NCBI GenBank assembly: GCA_950295325.1
Contig: OX485805.1
Span: forward strand, 37,001,501 to 37,065,500
Length of the DNA: 64,000 bases
Origin: Polytrichum commune
Taxonomy: Eukaryota; Streptophyta; Polytrichopsida; Polytrichales; Polytrichaceae
Direction of reading: 5' to 3'
Shown here piece by piece: positions 12,181-24,270 of the stretch; position 1 is the first letter of the stretch, and each line of letters starts with the position of its first letter. Made by a program: the position numbers and the translations under genes. Below the pieces are notes generated by a model. It was given only the letters and a program-made list of their open reading frames with translations. It ran no database searches and was not told the DNA's origin.

Positions 12181-15100
12181 ACATATGCATGTGTCAAATG
12201 CACATAAACAAAAGAAACTGCAACATTAACTTAGTTGAAGGTCATTCACTTTCTCATTGTTAGAGAGCCCTCATGTGGGCTCAATAACATCCATAATTTT
12301 TGGTAGTTACGTAAATTTTGTTAATCACATCTACCAAAATTCAATTAGTTTCTTGTCTAATTAGATGGTTCCTCTACTCAAGAATCCAAACTGAATCTCC
12401 ACAACAAGGGGGACAACGAACGGTGTGGGGACAATTTAGTGCAAGTGGAGAGTCTAGAATGAGGATCACCCTCAACAAGTGCAAAGGAGGGTTATTTGTT
12501 GAAGACCTCTCATTACATGAAGCTCTCAAATTTGTTTGCTTTTCCCTATGACTAAAGGTCCCTTCTCAAAAGTTTAAAAATGGAAGATTAGGAAGTGTTG
12601 TCATCAAAATTAGAGGTAGAAACCTTGTCGTCCGATTCATGAGAGTCGGAGTATCTATATGGAAACCTTGTGATGCAGAATTTAATCTTCTATTGCAAGA
12701 TACCGACATAATTTATGTTACTTCCCGCTCAAAATCTAACCCAAGCATATGTATTCGTCTCAAACATGTACATATTTGATGGGTATGCTTTGTATTTCTT
12801 TTGGGTACTAATGCATAAACCTGGCCTTCAAGTTTGGCATCACACATTCTTTTTCCATCTAGTAAGGACAAAAAGATTCTCCTTCTTGTGATCACCACAC
12901 TCAATGCAATCGCCTCAAGGGCCACCATTGCCATCACCATATATAGCTATTTGTGCATCCATTCAAGGATTGATAGGGAGAAAGATTTATAAATACAAGA
13001 GATAAGCTTGCATGGAGGAAAATATAAGGCAATCAAATGAGGTTTTGAGCTTGCCCTTTTGTGGAAGACTTCTTACACTACCTCATTGAGCAAATAGATC
13101 CTAAATTAATCATTGTGATTGACCAAAGTTGGTCCTCTTCTTAATCCTTAAACACTCAAGCAACCCGAAATGAGTTGCCACCTAATATTCTATTGGAAAT
13201 TGCGACCCACTAGGTGGCAACCTATATGGATGGAAAGGTTTATGTTGGTGTAAGGTGGTGCCCACTACCATGTGGGCCAAAATAACATACGAAAACCTTA
13301 TACTCCAAGCATGTAGGATTTTTTGTTAGGTTGGCATTGCTTCTTTTGGGAGGCGGTTCCATGTTTTGGTCAAATGTAGGAGCCAATATCTTTACAAATA
13401 ATGCCCAATTTGAGTGGGGTTTTTTTTTCCTTAGGACAGGGTGATGGTTGTGCAGAACTTGACCGGACGGATTTGGAAAAAACTTAGTGTACATGTTGCT
13501 TGCTCCATGAAAAAGGGGAAATCTCCCGAAATGACCTCATGTGGCCCCTCCAACTTTGAGGGTGATAGACTTCATCTAAATTTGCTCAAAAACCCCAAAT
13601 TTTTGGGAGTAGCTCATTTGTCATCCACATTATATATTATGGGAAAGTAGCTAGCTTTCTAAAATTTGTAGCATGACCAAAATGGTCATGAAACAAAAAC
13701 ATTCAAAGTTTTCTCTAGTTGCCTCCCGGATGAAGGCCATATTCACATGTCAATCTGACCTAGAAAATGTGGTCCGATTGACCTGAAATTTTCATGAAAA
13801 TTATATATGGTAGTCTAGTTCACATCCGTATGGTTGGATTTGAAGAAGAAAAAATTTTTTTTTGCTACATAATAAAAAATTTCAGCACTAGTGTTGGAGG
13901 TGCCCGAAAATGAAATGTGAAGGCTTGAACATTTAGGGGTTAAAACAATTTTACATCCTTCTTACACCGCCACTATGATTAATCACAGTGGTGGTATTTA
14001 ACACTTAATGTAACTGGATGGCACTTGTTACCACACTCACTTGTTCAAAAGTTAAAATGAGAAAATGATGGTGTTACTTTTACGCACTGCTACCTTAGTT
14101 TGGATGAAGATATCAAAATGAATTGCTGGAACTAGGAGGTTAAGGGTTAATGTGAGGTTTTGGGTTTTAGGACTCATGATTGTGCCACTTGACACAAGCA
14201 AATTATTATAACATGAATTTCTCTGGGTTGCTTGGCAGATACATTGTTGGCTCTTTATTTCCAAAGGGGTCATGAACATGACGGTATTAGTTAAGTTAGC
14301 TGGGTGTAATTTATTCTTGTGCAATCAAATTCATTTGCTTCTCAGAACCAAAAAGAAGAGAATGGATGGATGAAGCATACAATCAGATAATATATGTATG
14401 AAACAGCTTGGCAAGCGTTTTACAACATGTTGTGTAACCTAAGGAAACAGAGTGATCTGCTACTCGGAGAGTGTCAACGCCGCAGAGGTATCCTAAACAC
14501 AGGATTTAACAGCAGGTTTTGACAATGTATGCAATTTAGAGATGTTGCACCAATCTGTTTAGATCAAATTGCTCAATTTGCTCAATTTGACCGATAATTG
14601 GCCACAACTTTGCAAACATACACCAAGGAGATCTTCCAAGAGGAACCAATACACATCAAGCACTCAAGTGATAAGTGATGTCTTGATATGTGAATTAGTC
14701 TCATCGTCACAGCTAGCCCTAAACAAACTGCGCATGTTGTGGAGACCTCAAGCTCTTCTTTTCAGTGATCAGGTCCCTTGATTATTGAAGAAATTATCCA
14801 TCGATCTAAATGAATAAACTTGACTTTGTTGACTCAGTTGTTGAGATATAATAAAGCATGTCTGCACCGAGACAACTCATCGTATCCGCAACGTTAGAAT
14901 GCCATTCATAAGGAATTAGCGATCTTGTGTTGTCAAGCACCTGGCATGCAAGTTTAAACCTTCTCCCCCTAACATGACAAGATTAATCATGCATTAATGT
15001 TTTGCCCCCTCTTTCCCCTGTCAACTATTGAGAAATTTGTACCACACATGACCCTGTTTGGATACTCATGCAACCTACACACATCTTCTAGTTCAACGAT

Positions 15101-15357
15101 ACGATAGGGAGAGAAAAGCTTCACACATTCATCATGTTGACAAACATAAAAAGGAACCGATCTATCCCCTTGCTACTCCTACCTTTGATTACAATTTGTA
15201 TCCACAAGGGCAGGTCCCACTAGTGTGTCCTGTCTCTCACGTCTGGGGAGATGTGACCTTAAACTGCCCTCCGGCTCTCCTATATTGGATATGGGCAATA
15301 GCACAAAATTAATAACTATGCACTTGTGGGTGGTCCTCAATGCTGCATTTACTAATT
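12181..15357. other. Gene-free DNA
   Basis: Only short open frames without recognisable products. A small palindrome, CCGCCACTATG...CAGTGGTGG, sits near 13968-13995. Nothing else is supported. Confidence 0.45.
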
Positions 15358-15640
15358 TGTTGCAAGAGAAACCTTACCATGAGTGACGCACTCAGCACAC
15401 TTGTACCAACCATGAATGAAACAACGTAATAGGAACTAAAATGGTCTGTCATTCTGTATTGACTCTCCTACACATTCCATCATGTTGACAAATCAACAAA
15501 ATTTCATTCTCGCACTGGACATAGTCATTTACAGTGGAAATGGTAAAACATATAAAAAGTGCTCTGCACGAGTCAAAGAGCAAATAGATTGCCTTAGGAA
15601 GCAATGGCGCAGTAGCAGGGTGTCAGGAAAAGGTGTACTT
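15358..15640. repeat. Dispersed repeat R8, contiguous copy
   Basis: Counterpart of 10582-10676 joined directly to 11985-12180. It ends about 140 bp from the stop codon of the F-box gene. A 15-bp direct duplication ('ttcctgtgttagat') follows at about 15649-15670. Confidence 0.6.
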
Positions 15641-15780
15641 CATTCCTGTGTTAGATTCCTGTGTTAGATGCCGACGGATCACAAGAAGAAATCATAAATT
15701 CCCAAGGGCCGTGGGTCGAATGGCACTGAGTACCATGGATACCTTTGGTAGTTACATGGAGGTTCTTGTAAGCCCTTACG

Positions 15781-16944
15781 CTAAAGAGAAACCTCCATAT
15801 GAATTCCACCGAATGGCATCTCCAGCTTCTGCCATACCTCGGTGGCCATGTTGAACAGAGCAAATCTCTCCGCCTTACCAATAATGCCTTCATCGTCAAA
15901 TAGCCAAGCATGCAGAAGGAAATATCCATTAAAGTGGCTGGCACGAATTTGTATCTCGCTTGGTGGGAGAAGATGATCCGAGGCAGAATCGAGCCAGCAG
16001 CATGTTTCAACAGGCATACAACTAAATTCCGTCCATTCATCTCCGACGAGCTCCCATACACGAATTTCACGGTTGTGTCCGTCGAACCCGTCTACAGTTA
16101 GTGAGAAAATACGGTCTTGCCAGGCTCCAATACAGGAATGCTGAAAACAACCATATGAGCTCTTCGAAAAAAGCCATGATAGTTGAAGTCGAATCCATAT
16201 ATCAGCCGACTCCATAACATACATTAGAATATCATTCATGCGCTGGATGTACAGAACACCATTCCCATACGCCACAGGGTTTGTTCGATTGCTTTCGTGA
16301 TTTCGCCAGAGGTAATAAGGTGCATCGAACATTTCCTCAGGCATCCGGGAGGGTCTTATTATCCACGTGTTGCTTCTCGAGTCATAGATTTGAGTGTTTG
16401 TGCCTACACTACCTTGGACCACCTTCCAAGCACAAGGTCTCACAGACCTATCCACAACCAAGCCGAACACAGAGTCATGTCGACTCTTCTGTGGTCTTGG
16501 AGGCAAACATGTCACCACTCTTGTATCAATATCAAATACTTGTAGCCGGTCTGACTGATCTTTGTAGAGGACGAGCCCTTGGGACCATTGTAGCAACCGA
16601 AATGAAAAAGACAAATTCGAAGGCATCCGAGTCGTGCTCCAGAGGCCAGTCGAGTGGTCACGAGCCAGCAAGAGAAATGTATGTTCACTCCCAAGCCATG
16701 ATTCCAGGAAAAAGAAGGGCTCAGGAATGGGACAACGATGCTTACAGCTCTCCTCCAGAAACTCACGATCGCCGGCCAAGCGATTCCACTCCTTGCACAC
16801 CAACCGATTCTGGAAGAACTCCCTTACGGGCAGCTTCACATACAGCAACCACTCCAAGCTAACATGGTGTTGGAGTTTACCCCAGAGCTTGGGGCCCATC
16901 CTCTTGCTAACACTCCCCTGCACGGCCTTCGAAGCCATCGCCAT
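15781..16944 (-). CDS. F-box protein, probably SCF ubiquitin-ligase adaptor
   Basis: Single-exon gene of 387 residues from the ATG at 16944. An N-terminal F-box of about 45 residues (around 21-65) has the expected pattern, including KLPVREFFQNRLVCKEWN. F-boxes bind SKP1, so the protein would recruit a substrate to an SCF E3 ligase. The rest (to EMPFGGIHMEVSL) is a C-terminal region with kelch-like strands such as GNGVLYIQRM and IRVWELVGDEWTEF, probably a beta-propeller that binds the substrate. The open frame extends upstream to an ATG at 16977, but a splice-acceptor-like TGCACAG|G lies directly before the ATG at 16944, so the upstream part is probably the end of a 5'-leader intron. A second ATG at 16938 is also possible. 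The substrate cannot be deduced. Confidence 0.82.
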   Translation of the reverse strand: MAMASKAVQGSVSKRMGPKLWGKLQHHVSLEWLLYVKLPVREFFQNRLVCKEWNRLAGDREFLEESCKHRCPIPEPFFFLESWLGSEHTFLLLARDHSTGLWSTTRMPSNLSFSFRLLQWSQGLVLYKDQSDRLQVFDIDTRVVTCLPPRPQKSRHDSVFGLVVDRSVRPCAWKVVQGSVGTNTQIYDSRSNTWIIRPSRMPEEMFDAPYYLWRNHESNRTNPVAYGNGVLYIQRMNDILMYVMESADIWIRLQLSWLFSKSSYGCFQHSCIGAWQDRIFSLTVDGFDGHNREIRVWELVGDEWTEFSCMPVETCCWLDSASDHLLPPSEIQIRASHFNGYFLLHAWLFDDEGIIGKAERFALFNMATEVWQKLEMPFGGIHMEVSL

Positions 16945-16977
16945 ACCTGTGCACGCACACAAGAACAGACAGAACAA

Positions 16978-17867
16978 CCCTAAAACTTTTATATATATTC
17001 TTAACTTTAGTTAACTTTAGATATATATTCTTACTTTTAGTTAACTTTAGAATTACTCAAGTTAATTTTTACATATTTTCTTTACAAAAGCTATAAAAAC
17101 GAACCCTAGCCCTAAAATTATGAGGCGACGTGGCCGCCTCAGAGGGCGGCATTTCGGGAAAGGCCTTTTGGCCCTCCTCCTCGATGATTTATGTATCTCT
17201 ATAAGAAAACTTTAGTCCACGCTTAGTAAGGTTTGGTGCTTCTAAAAGGATCTCTTAGATGAACTATAAAAATGAACAAAATGAGGAGTGGCTTTGGGAA
17301 TATAAGGAAGGTTGAGGGAGGAGAGAAGAGACTATTGTCTCTCTCCTATAGTTGGGTGGTTCGAGCTCATAGTGATCATGATCTTGTGGTTAAATTGTAA
17401 AGCTTTTGTAAAGCGCAAAATTTGAAAGTGTCTCATGCACATTCATGCTTGTATTCTTCTTGTGTAAAAGAGGAGTGTGGCAACCTCTCCATTGTAGTGG
17501 CGTATTCTACAACCATTGCATGTGAACTTGAAGGCATCTAATGACTACAAGATATTCACTCCAATGTTGCCCCCGGTGTAGCATCAATGCTTACAAGCCG
17601 GTGCGAAGATTGTGGAAGATTTTGACTAGCACATCCCCGCTTCTAAACTGATGGATGCACTTGGAATTGTCTAGCCCCAATTGATGATACATTCCCACAA
17701 CACATGGCGGTCCTTGAAGTATTCTATGAGGTTGCCAAGAAGCTTGACTATAGGAATGTTGTACATGCACTCATTGATTCTCAACTTATTGATGTGCAAA
17801 TCTCTTTCTTTATGATGAGCATGAAGTCCAAATGCATGCGGGCAATGGATAATTTTGGGGATCTTAA
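16978..17867. other. Upstream flank of the F-box gene
   Basis: Contains a ~31-bp duplicated AT-rich block (about 16990-17052, 'ttagttaactttaga') and a short GC-rich stretch with 'ggccgcctc' at 17130. A 5'-leader exon of the minus-strand F-box gene may lie here but cannot be placed. The 78-codon frame 17704-17940 is open but matches nothing I know. Confidence 0.4.
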
Positions 17868-18163
17868 TCATGTGACCATGACTCGGGGGGTTCATTGGCG
17901 AAAAATAGTAGAACAACGTGCGATAAAAAATAAGGTCTAATATATTCATTGTAGATAAATTTTGTAAAAAATCTTACATATAATGTAAGGGGTTTTAAAA
18001 CAGTGAAAAAGGATTACATGTAAAATACCATCACACCTTTATTTTGAAAATACCATACCTTATAATCTTTTCTGCAAGGTAAATAGCCCCCCAATAAATA
18101 GGTCCCAAACGCACGTGTATGCAAAATATAAGAGGGAGTGAACCCCCCGAGGACCATGATATG
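17868..18163. repeat. Inverted repeat, ~295 bp, possible MITE
   Basis: The left arm (about 17876-17894) reads ..CATGACTCGGGGGGTTCA and the right arm (18139-18160) reads TGAACCCCCCGAGGACCATG. The core CTCGGGGGGTTCA is a perfect inverted match. The interior is AT-rich and non-coding. I could not find a target duplication. Confidence 0.5.
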
Positions 18164-19522
18164 TCATAAATTATCAATGAATGCATTGTTGGCTTCAAAA
18201 TTGTCCAGATTTCACAAGTTGGCCGAAATGGATGTATTTTGTGTAAATCATAATTGTTTTATGAACATTGAGTTTTATGAAGATAAAATTGAGGAACAAG
18301 TTGACTAACCATTTGAATTTGACGGTGCACATGCTCGAGGCGATCACACCCCTTACGTTTCATAACCACCTGCGATACAAATTTGCTACCCTATATTAGA
18401 TGGCATATGATAGATTTTATACATATACAAAACCAGTGATTACATCTTTGGTATATTTTTGAAGTTTTTAGTCATCATCATTTTGTAGTAATTTTTTTTA
18501 GTTCAATTTTGCGTCATTCTAGTTAGAAACGGCATGGTTTATAATAAAAGAACAAATCATTAAAGTTGGTTACCATTTCTTATTATACAATAGATACCGT
18601 ATATATCTAGTCATGAAAAAATTGATAGAATGTTGACCCATTTTGGTGATGCTTTATGTAGAAAGTATATATTTTTTTTATCGCACGTGGTGTTCAACTT
18701 GACAATAGAGTGCACCCCCTGGGTGCACATGTTTCCTCAAAACCATTGGCGGCTTGATAAATTCATGTTTGACGATGCATTTGTTGCATAAAAACAAGTG
18801 AAGGACAAGCATGCCATGCTTCCATGAGGTAATTTTCATTACCAACTTAACATGATTGTGTATGGCAATGTTAATTGCCTTGGTTGTTGTGAACTTTTTT
18901 TTTAAAAATTATGCATTAATGGAAATTGTAATTGGCCTTATGTGTTTGTCAAACACTAACTTGTGCCCATGATTTAGGAGTGCAAAAAGAAAGCAATGCT
19001 AGGGGCACTAGCAATTTGATGTAAAAGGTGAATGGTAATTTGACCACCATATTCCTATAAATTGAGCAAATTTCATCATCAGTCTCACATGGCCAATGTT
19101 AGTTACTTACGAAGCAACTTTGAGTATTGTTTCCTTGATGTCGGCCTATCTAACACCTACTTGTGAAACTAACAATAAATACAATGATGTTGGCCATTCA
19201 TTTAAGGCTATGTGTGAATTTTATGAAAACGATTAGCTTTTGAAATGCAAGTAGTGCATTGAGTTGCAATTGCGGAGTATTTTTTAAACTAGGGTTCAAG
19301 CCCCCTACAATGTTTTTGTAAGTAATCTTGTATTCTCATTGTGTGTTATAATGTTTTTGTACTTGTTAGAGGGGAGGTGAGAAATTGTTGGTTCGAATTT
19401 CAAGACACATATGTTCATGTTCTCCAAATACATTTCTATTGGCTTCATTAGCATGCACTTACATACATGTATATGGTTGATGTCATCGTACTATTCCTTT
19501 GCCCAACAAATTGTGTCTTCAT
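18164..19522. other. Gene-free DNA
   Basis: AT-rich. A short perfect palindrome, GTGCACCC-CCT-GGGTGCAC, is at about 18711-18730. It lies just after a 'ttatcgcacgtg' word that is the inverse of 'cacgtgcgataa'-like sequence near 17915, so it may be an older relative of the previous repeat. Confidence 0.4.
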
Positions 19523-19832
19523 CACTACACTAAATATGATATTTAGTGTTAGATACACTAAATACGAACACTACACTAAATATCACTAACCCTATGAAAG
19601 TAAGTAACATTAAATGTAAAATCAAACACTAAATATCATCTATGGTAATATGTGGAGGTTACATGCACGAATTTAGTGTTTAGTAGGAAAGAGGTGGCAA
19701 CAAGGAAGGCGGCGGCGGCGGCGCATTTATGTCTAAAACTAATTATCAAAGAATTGAAAATTAGTGTTGAGCATAGTAGGGTGGTTAAACACTAAATCTA
19801 ATCAAACACTAAATATCATACTTTGTGTAGTA
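19523..19832. mobile_element. MITE-like element with ~33-bp terminal inverted repeats
   Basis: The left end, CACTACACTAAATATGATAT.., is matched by the complement of the right end, which reads TACTACACAAAGTATGATAT.. (about 28 of 33 match). The word ACACTAAAT or its complement recurs at least seven times inside the termini, like the subterminal repeats of CACTA or MULE elements. A GGC-repeat lies near 19710. No transposase is encoded and no clear target duplication was found, so the superfamily is uncertain. Confidence 0.65.
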
Positions 19833-19967
19833 GAAATCAATGTGAAAAAGAATCGCATTTGTATTCCCATTGTAGTTTTTTTTGACCACATTGATTTTCA
19901 ATTGCTATACGACTGCAGATGAGAAAATGATTGCGGTTCTTTTTCACATAATTTTTTACTAGTGCAT
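19828..19967. mobile_element. Second hairpin element abutting the first
   Basis: About 140 bp with arms of roughly 32 bp. The left arm includes AATGTGAAAAAGAATCGC and the right arm includes GCGGTTCTTTTTCACAT (about 27 of 32 match). The right end complements to CACTAGTAAAAAATTATG, a CACTA-like terminus. Its left end shares about 5 bases with the right end of the preceding element. Confidence 0.6.
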
Positions 19968-21684
19968 ATTCCTCTTTTATTTACTTTTCTTTTTTTGCCA
20001 AATTTTCCCCAAAACCTTTACCAATGTGCAGTAAAACCTTGCCTTGTTCACCACCCTATATACCTTTTAGTCTCAAAATGTTTAAATTGATTGTTGTGGA
20101 CATCAATGTGCATCACACATGTCACTTGTTGTTGCAATACATTTATTGATAAATTGATCATGTCAAGGCATCTATTATATTAAGCCGCTAGTGAATCCAG
20201 TGATATCATATTACATGTACATCAACATGTAATATATGTATGATTATGATCATAACTATGAACCACAATGACAAAGATTCAAGTAAAAAATAATATTTTG
20301 AAAGTTCATAAATTGTTTACGGTGACATTCTTAGTTGTATCAAAATCAATGTGCATCGTCAAAGTTAAGACATGAGATGTCTCCAAAAGCATGCAACATG
20401 AGTTTGTATTTACAAATATGCCTATGAACTTGGTTGCCCTATTATTGATTCCATAGATAGTCTCTACAATTCCTATATTATATAATAATAGTTTAAAACA
20501 TATTAATACATGAAATTGATTATTACCCTATGATTGCACATGCTATGAGTGATATATGAAGAGTATGTTTGCTACAGCTTGGGATGGAATTTGCCAATCT
20601 TTTGTAATGATGTACATTGAGGGGATTTTTAGAACTTGCCAAGACAATGTATTGAAGTCTTCCTTGAGACTTGGAATCAACATTATAACATATTCTAGAA
20701 AACTGGGTCGAATGACTTTACTTGCAATGAGTGTCACAAACCCCGTGCCCATAGAGGGATTGGTTTTACAATTTCAAATGAGTAAATTGATAATCAAGTC
20801 ATTTTTCAAGAATTAATTAATGCAATCCATTCATTATGAACAACAACTATTTGAGGATGAGATTGTCAAACATGAGTTCGAGCTCTTAGTAGTTTGTATC
20901 AATACGAGGTTGCATGGACCTTTCATGTATCATAATTTCATCTTCAAAGATGAATTGAAAGCTTGTAGGGTTTGAGTTGCTTAATTGTTGGTACATTATA
21001 CTTTAAACCAAATACTTTGTTAGTTCATTTAATCTTAAACCTTAGTTGTGTTGATGTGCAATTAACTTAGGCCACAAGCTCCTCAAACATATGTCTAAGG
21101 TTAATGTTGGTGTTAGTTTTTCATGCAATAATATGTAATTTAATGATTGAAATTGATTTTGAAGTCCACATTTATGATTAAGTAGTTACTTAGTAGGCCT
21201 TGTTGGCTCTTCTTTGTAATCTTGAGTTGAGTGGACACCTTCAAAAGAATGTAGGCATTATGAAAATTGTCGAGGGCAATTCTAAATGGATGTGGGCCCC
21301 ACCATAGAAAAATCCTTGAAACTTGGTTATAGGGAAATGCTCGTGTCACAATTTCTCTTATTTGTCCTTTAGGCCTTTATATGTTGGGCACCCTAGTGAC
21401 ACTTGTTTCATTGATATTGGTCTTCCTATTCCATGTCATGTATATTTATTTTAAAAAAATACTAATAAAATAAACCCATGTCATGAAAAAATTACATATC
21501 CACATGTCACATGTGTAAGTGCAAATTGTGATCGCATTAACAGTAGTGAAATAAGAAGTTATCTTACTCTCATATATTTGTGCACATAACCACCATCGAT
21601 TTCTCAACCATCTAAGTGTCGAGGTGACTAATCTACTTTATGGCCGGCTTCCATTCCCAAGAATCTAAGTGTTGAAAATATTGT
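19968..21684. other. Gene-free DNA
   Basis: AT-rich with only short, unrecognisable open frames. No structure supported. Confidence 0.45.
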
Positions 21685-21868
21685 GAGATTTTGAAGCCAA
21701 AAGTTACCAATGTCTAAAGTTTGCCATAGCCACTCATTTCGTCCACTCATTCCTCCTCACTTTAGCACTCAAAACCAAGACATGTGTACTATTAGTTCCA
21801 GCATGATCAAAAATCCGATACCTTTAGATTGTTGATGGGTTCTTGATCAGGAATAGGCGCCTCTACTA
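21685..21868. repeat. Dispersed repeat R6, copy 1
   Basis: Similar to 41183-41372 in the same orientation. Shared words are 'ccaaaagtt', 'accaatgtcta', 'tgccata', 'attccatcctcactttagcac'-like sequence and 'gatcnggaataggcgcc'. Non-coding; class unknown. Confidence 0.55.
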
Positions 21869-22094
21869 TATAGGACATGGCAAAGGCTCCAAACCTTCAA
21901 AGTTGGTCACTTCGTGTGTGGTTTTAGGGAATTTACACGAGCATATAAGAAGGTTGGGTCGATTGTCGCCATGTACAAAGGAAAACCCCATAGAAACTCA
22001 TGTTGCGCCTACCACGTTAATCACAATGCAAGTGGCACTTCCTCCCCACATATCACATAGTTGAATGATCAACTCGTGAACAATAAGAAATTAT

Positions 22095-22144
22095 CCCCCC
22101 TCCCCCCCCCCAACACACACACAAATAGATAGATAGATAGATAG
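22095..22144. repeat. Compound simple repeat: poly-C, (CA)n, (ATAG)n
   Basis: A C-run (22095-22111) is followed by CA repeats and then five ATAG units. It is low-complexity, and the short frames crossing it are artefacts. Confidence 0.9.
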
Positions 22145-22804
22145 AAACTCCGGTCCCTGGGGTAGGGGCCGGCGTGAATAAAGTGTCCGTTCGTAATGCC
22201 AATAACCCGATGCCCAACACACACACACACATCTAATAAGTAGCTCTCCCATCTCACATTGGGAGCCTTGAGGAGACAACTCGGAACCCTAAATTTGGGC
22301 AAGAAGGATCCAATCTATAAGGCCGGACAACGGCTCCAAAATCCCGGAATTCGTCATTTTGTGTGCGTTTTTTTTGTGTGTGGGAGTTGACATGTTGAGG
22401 GCCACTTCACACATGAGACTGAGAGCCCATGACCATTACACTTCAAGCACTCTCATTGGTGGAAAAGGCAGAGCCGGTCCAAGTTCGCTTCACACTATGC
22501 TTGAGGGACCAACGGAGTAAGTGAATGCAAGATGGATGTAAAGTCTACATGGATTCCTACATGACATCAAATGGATCATGTTTCATGGTCACTTGGATTA
22601 TTTTCAAAAACCACCTCTTAGAGGTAGGCCTAACACAAAACCGGGAGACCATGGCACTCCGAACGCTCCCCACCGTTGATTTATTCTATTTTATCATATG
22701 TGAGGACCCGCACAAATAGAAATGCATTGAAATAGCATTTGGTTGAGGGCATGGTCACATATGAGTTCACACTACACTTGAAGGTCCATGACCACACTAC
22801 ATGA

Positions 22805-22900
22805 TGTTGGAGGTGTGTTGGGACGGCCTTTGGACACTTTTTCTTTTGGGCTCTCACAAATTCACGGTCATGGCTCTTGGCTTGTGTGTGAAGTGGGCCC
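22805..22900 (+). repeat. Dispersed repeat R5, copy 1
   Basis: A ~92-bp block nearly identical to 23561-23655, 754 bp downstream ('ggaggtgtgttgggacg', 'cctttggacac', 'ttttgggctctcaca', 'atggctcttggct'). A weaker inverted match is near 41605-41650. Confidence 0.75.
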
Positions 22901-23560
22901 GAGCTTATGAGGAGGTGGAGGTCAACATTTGCCTAGCTTTGTGAGAAGGAAAGCCCCACTGAAGCTCACGAATGTTGCGCCCGCTTGCTTGCCTGGCTGA
23001 TGATGAGCTCTTGAATGAGTGATGATGCAAGCTTTAAGAGCGGAACTTAAAAAGTTTGTTGGGTTTTGTCACCATGTACCATAGTCAAAGTGTTTCATGT
23101 CCACCTTAGCATTTTTTTTTTTGACTCACTCCAATCCCCAACTTGCACCGTAGCTTCTTGTTTAGGTTCCTCAACCTTCATACCGTTCCACTTTAAAGTC
23201 GTTGTCCTTGTATCTTAATTATTGGCATCTCGTTACTTGTCACAACATCAATACAGGTGAAATGATCTTTATTCGATTACTTTTTGTTGTTTGGTTGTTG
23301 TCTTATACTACCTACTCTTATTCACGAGGTTGAACATAACATCACTCATTACTTGCGTCGAGAATCTTGGAATTCCATGAGATTGAATCTCTACTTGTGT
23401 TGGGCCACCTTTGCAAACTATATAATTGTTCATTTTACAAAAGGGGGAAACGATAGTTACATTTAGGGTTGGTTCACATATGGTCCCAAGTTCTAAGTCT
23501 CGAGTCGCTTGAGATCAATCCATGCAATCTCAACCGTTGAGAGCATGGAAGTTGGAACCG

Positions 23561-23655
23561 TTAGGAGGTGTGTTGGGACGACCTTTGGACACTTTCTTTT
23601 GGGCTCTCACAATTTCACGGTCACGGCTCTTGGCTCGCATGTGGAGTGGCCCTTA
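23561..23655 (+). repeat. Dispersed repeat R5, copy 2
   Basis: Direct repeat of 22805-22900 with only a few differences. Open frames across it have no recognisable product. Confidence 0.75.
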
Positions 23656-23799
23656 GTCCCACTGACACCCTTGTTGTGTATTGAACCTAGATATCCAATT
23701 ACATTGAGATATTGATCAAATATGAATCAATGTTGTCCACAATGCAAATAGTACCCTTAGAGAAACTCGAAATCAAAGCTTTCAATAACCATGATCACT

Positions 23800-24270
23800 A
23801 ATTGGTGCACCACTACATTGTTCATGGTATTTAGTATCATGTACACTATATGCAAAGGGCCTAAAGTAGATGTCTAGAGGTTTCAAAGTGTCACATCTGC
23901 TAATAGCCGATATGATATTATTTGTTAACATAAGTAACTTCTTAAAGTGGAAATCATTTACATGTTGACATTTGAAGTAGCACGTTGAGATACTTGAGAT
24001 GATAGTCTTGCCTTTTAGTAAAGCAAGGGGAAGATATTCTTGAGCACACCAGTGTCGAGTGCCATTTGTGTACACTTCTAGTCAACTTGTAGACCATTGT
24101 GTAACATAGGCATACACCTCGTAACATTGTTGGACATACTCATGCCAAGATATGAACGCCGTGTGTCACGAGGTGGTGCTAATGCTGAAGTTGTTGGTCA
24201 ATACTGTAACATAGCATACACCTCTAAATAGGATAAGTGGCACTATTGCGCACGAGACACTAAATATAAT
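23800..24270. repeat. Dispersed repeat R2, copy 2
   Basis: Co-linear with 2036-2575, including 'gtagcacgttgagatactt', 'tcaacttgtagacc', 'gtgtaacataggcat' and 'aggataagtggcact'. Non-coding. Confidence 0.65.

Noticed and set aside
16281-16862. 193-codon plus-strand frame opposite the F-box gene
   Set aside because: Antisense shadow of the F-box coding sequence; no domain.
17704-17940. 78-codon frame MAVLEVFYEVAKKLDY...
   Set aside because: Reads protein-like, but there are no splice-linked neighbours, known domain or family. It overlaps an inverted repeat.
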